A stretch of DNA of 6,097 nt. Source: Hyphomicrobiales bacterium (GTDB taxonomy: Bacteria; Pseudomonadota; Alphaproteobacteria; Rhizobiales; Devosiaceae). The notes beneath the pieces were generated by a model. It did no database searches. It was not told the DNA's origin and saw nothing but the letters and a program-made list of their open reading frames with translations. The translations under genes were made by a program, and so were the position numbers. Every line of letters starts with the position of its first letter. Position 1 is the stretch's first letter. The stretch is from contig WFOP01000070.1 of assembly GCA_015487985.1 (NCBI GenBank), positions 1 to 6,097 of the forward strand, read 5' to 3'. Shown here in pieces: positions 3,769-6,097 of the stretch.

Positions 3769-6097
3769 ATGCCGATCACAAAAATTCTCGTTGCCAACCG
3801 TTCAGAAATTGCCATTCGGGTTTTTCGTGCTGCCAATGAACTGGGGATAAAAACCGTTGCCGTTTTTGCCGAAGAGGACAAATTGGCGTTGCACAGATTC
3901 AAGGCGGATGAGGCCTATCTTATCGGCAAGGGGCTGGGGCCGGTTGAGGCCTATTTGCAGATTGAGCAATATATTTCCATTGCGCGTGAAAGCGGGGCGG
4001 ATGCCATTCATCCCGGTTATGGATTGCTCTCGGAAAGCCCTGAATTTGTTGATGCGTGTGAAGATGCGGGCATAATTTTCATTGGTCCCAGAGCTCAGAC
4101 CATGCGTTCGCTGGGCAATAAGGTGGCGGCGCGGAAAATGGCCATCGAAAATAATGTGCCGGTGGTGCCGGCAACTGATCCGCTGCCGGAGGATTTGGAT
4201 GAGTGCGTAAAACTTGCGCAGAAAGTGGGCTATCCCCTGATGCTCAAGGCTTCCTGGGGCGGGGGCGGGCGCGGCATGCGGCGCATTCTTGATGAAGATG
4301 GTTTGCGGGCGGAGTTGGATGAGGCCAAACGCGAGGCCAAGGCCGCTTTTGGCAAGGATGAAATGTATCTGGAAAAGCTGGTGGAGCGGGCGCGCCATGT
4401 GGAGGTGCAGCTGCTGGGGGACAGCCATGGCAATCTGGTGCATTTGTTTGAGCGTGATTGTTCGGTGCAGCGGCGAAATCAGAAAGTTGTGGAGCGGGCA
4501 CCTGCACCTTATCTGAGTGAAAAAGTGCGTGCTGATTTAACCGAAGCGGCCTTGCGGCTGGGGCGGGCGGCAAACTATCGTTGTGCGGGCACGGTTGAAT
4601 TCCTGATGGATGCGGACAGTGATGAATTTTATTTCATTGAGGTCAATCCACGGGTGCAGGTGGAGCATACTGTCACTGAAGAGGTGACCGGAATTGATAT
4701 TGTAAAGGCGCAAATCCATGCCCTTGAGGGGGCGGTGATCGGCACGCCCCAATCAGGGGTGCCCCTGCAGGAGGACATTCATCTGAACGGGCATGCGCTG
4801 CAATGCCGTGTGACAACGGAAGACCCGGAGCAGAATTTTATTCCCGATTATGGCCGCATAACCGCCTATCGCGGGGCCACCGGGTTCGGGGTGCGCCTTG
4901 ATGGGGGAACTGCCTATTCGGGGGCGGTGATTACCCGGTTTTATGATCCGTTGCTGGAAAAGGTCACCTGTTGGGCCCCCACCCCGGAGGAGGCGATTGC
5001 GCGCATGGACAGGGCTTTGCGCGAGTTTCGTATTCGCGGGGTGTCCACCAATCTGGCGTTTCTGGAAAATATAATCGGGCATGAGGAATTTCTGAATAAT
5101 ACTTACACCACCCGCTTTATCGACAATACCCCTTCGCTGTTTGATATGCCCAAACGGCGCGACCGGGCGACAAAGCTTCTGACCTATATTGGTGATGTGA
5201 GCATTAACGAGCATCCCGATGTGAAGGGGCGCGCGCTCCCCCCCGCTGATGCACCGGAACCTGAAGTGCCGGTTTTTCCACCGCTTTCAATTATTGAGGG
5301 AACGCGGCAGGTGTTGGAACGTGAAGGCCCAAAAGGGCTGGCGCGCTGGATGCGTGCGCAAAAGCAGGTATTGTTTACCGATACAACCATGCGCGACGGG
5401 CACCAGTCATTGCTCGCCACACGCATGCGCACCTATGATATTGCACGCATTTCCCAGGCTTATTCGCGGGGCATGCCAAATCTGTTTTCCCTTGAGTGCT
5501 GGGGGGGGGCAACGTTTGATGTCTCCATGCGGTTTTTGAATGAGGACCCGTGGGAGCGGCTTAAAAAAGTGCGCGAGGGAGCCCCCAATATTCTTACCCA
5601 GATGCTGTTGCGTGGTTCAAACGGGGTTGGTTACACCAATTATCCGGACAATGTTGTGCAGTATTTTGTAGCGCAGGCAGCCAAAGGGGGCGTTGATGTT
5701 TTCCGGGTGTTTGACTGTTTGAACTGGGTTGAAAATATGCGCGTTTCCATGGACGCGGTGCTTGAAGCCAACAAGGTTTGTGAAGGGGTGATCTGCTATA
5801 CCGGGGACATTCTTGATCCTAACAGGGCCAAATATGATTTGAAATATTATGTCGGGCTGGCGCGGGAGCTGGAGGCGGCGGGGGCCCATGTGCTGGGCCT
5901 GAAGGACATGGCGGGGTTGCTCAAACCTGCGGCGGCAAGCAAGCTGATTGCCACCTTGCGCGAGGAAACCGATTTGCCCATTCATTTTCACACCCATGAT
6001 ACGTCCGGGGTGGCTTCGGCCACTGTTCTGGCGGCGGTGGAAGCGGGGGTTGATTGTGTGGATGCGGCGATGGATGCCTTTTCGGGCACCACCAGCC
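3769..6097 (+). CDS. pyc: Pyruvate carboxylase, N-terminal 776 residues (3' end outside window)
   Basis: This biotin enzyme makes oxaloacetate from pyruvate, bicarbonate and ATP, refilling the TCA cycle; it is cytoplasmic and normally tetrameric. ATG 3769 is the only plausible start because an in-frame TAA lies at 3748; its ribosome site is weak. The biotin carboxylase domain (about 1-455) shows Lys118, Lys160, the glycine loop SWGGGGRGMR (162-171), His210, Lys239 and Glu277. The catalytic FIEVNPRVQVEHT follows (289-301: Glu291, Asn293, Arg295, Gln297, Glu299), then Arg376 in FGVR. A proline-rich linker spans about 490-506. The carboxyltransferase domain opens with TDTTMRDGHQSLLATR (537-552). 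It carries Arg542, metal ligands Asp543, His741 and His743, Gln546, Arg615 in LLRG, and Lys712, expected to be carbamylated. LECWGGATFDVS and CLNWVENMRVSMDA are also present. The frame has no stop to 6096. Full-length enzymes are about 1150 residues, so some 375 residues, including the allosteric region and biotinyl domain, lie beyond the edge. The multidomain order excludes acetyl-, propionyl- and methylcrotonyl-CoA carboxylase subunits. Confidence 0.97.
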   Translation, partial: MPITKILVANRSEIAIRVFRAANELGIKTVAVFAEEDKLALHRFKADEAYLIGKGLGPVEAYLQIEQYISIARESGADAIHPGYGLLSESPEFVDACEDAGIIFIGPRAQTMRSLGNKVAARKMAIENNVPVVPATDPLPEDLDECVKLAQKVGYPLMLKASWGGGGRGMRRILDEDGLRAELDEAKREAKAAFGKDEMYLEKLVERARHVEVQLLGDSHGNLVHLFERDCSVQRRNQKVVERAPAPYLSEKVRADLTEAALRLGRAANYRCAGTVEFLMDADSDEFYFIEVNPRVQVEHTVTEEVTGIDIVKAQIHALEGAVIGTPQSGVPLQEDIHLNGHALQCRVTTEDPEQNFIPDYGRITAYRGATGFGVRLDGGTAYSGAVITRFYDPLLEKVTCWAPTPEEAIARMDRALREFRIRGVSTNLAFLENIIGHEEFLNNTYTTRFIDNTPSLFDMPKRRDRATKLLTYIGDVSINEHPDVKGRALPPADAPEPEVPVFPPLSIIEGTRQVLEREGPKGLARWMRAQKQVLFTDTTMRDGHQSLLATRMRTYDIARISQAYSRGMPNLFSLECWGGATFDVSMRFLNEDPWERLKKVREGAPNILTQMLLRGSNGVGYTNYPDNVVQYFVAQAAKGGVDVFRVFDCLNWVENMRVSMDAVLEANKVCEGVICYTGDILDPNRAKYDLKYYVGLARELEAAGAHVLGLKDMAGLLKPAAASKLIATLREETDLPIHFHTHDTSGVASATVLAAVEAGVDCVDAAMDAFSGTTS
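5501..5509 (+). repeat. Nine-G homopolymer inside the pyruvate carboxylase gene
   Basis: Nine G in a row encode part of the conserved CWGGA segment (Trp, Gly, Gly) of the carboxyltransferase domain. The frame is correct with nine G, and the protein matches the family on both sides, so the count in this sequence appears right. Runs of this length are prone to replication slippage and sequencing error. Confidence 0.9.

Noticed and set aside
3802..4443. Minus-strand open frame of 213 codons
   Set aside because: It lies antisense within the strongly conserved biotin carboxylase domain, and its translation resembles no family; a shadow frame.
1..6097. The region as a defence, mobile or novel multi-gene system
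   Set aside because: Every gene belongs to a common housekeeping or transport family, with no nuclease, transposase, integrase, attachment site or array signature.

Overview
The window reads as ordinary chromosomal DNA of an alphaproteobacterium of middling GC content. The main evidence is the pyruvate carboxylase at the right end. Its motifs (ANRSEIAIR near the N-terminus, TDTTMRDGHQSLLATRMRT in the carboxyltransferase domain) match the Rhizobium-type enzyme as I remember it. The ProXWV-type transporter and the paired DUF442 proteins also fit that class. Genus cannot be read from the sequence. All five genes are on the + strand, and I see no tRNA, rRNA, mobile element, CRISPR array or phage gene.

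Positions 1-2466 hold a quaternary-amine (glycine betaine, choline or proline betaine type) ABC importer in the order binding protein, permease, ATPase. The binding protein is cut by the left edge. A strong hairpin with a T-tract (520-549) lies between the binding-protein and permease genes, so the periplasmic component is probably made in excess over the membrane components. Permease and ATPase genes overlap by ATGA. The ATPase has all nucleotide-binding motifs but room for only about one CBS domain.

Positions 2467-3724 hold two tandem paralogues of the DUF442/TIGR01244 family (rhodanese- or phosphatase-like fold), 142 and 136 residues, about half identical by hand alignment. The first has a plausible promoter and a Shine-Dalgarno sequence that fixes its start at 2629. 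A very strong rho-independent terminator (3157-3193) separates it from the second, which has a 120-base leader of its own.

Positions 3769-6097 hold the first 776 residues of pyruvate carboxylase: the complete biotin carboxylase domain, a proline-rich linker and the first part of the carboxyltransferase domain. The rest, including the biotin-carrier domain, lies past the right edge. No terminator is visible between the second DUF442 gene and this gene, so read-through is possible.

No clearly undescribed system is visible. The points most worth a second look are the intra-operon terminator, the shortened CBS region, the divergent active-site flank of the DUF442 pair, and a nine-G run within conserved carboxyltransferase codons.
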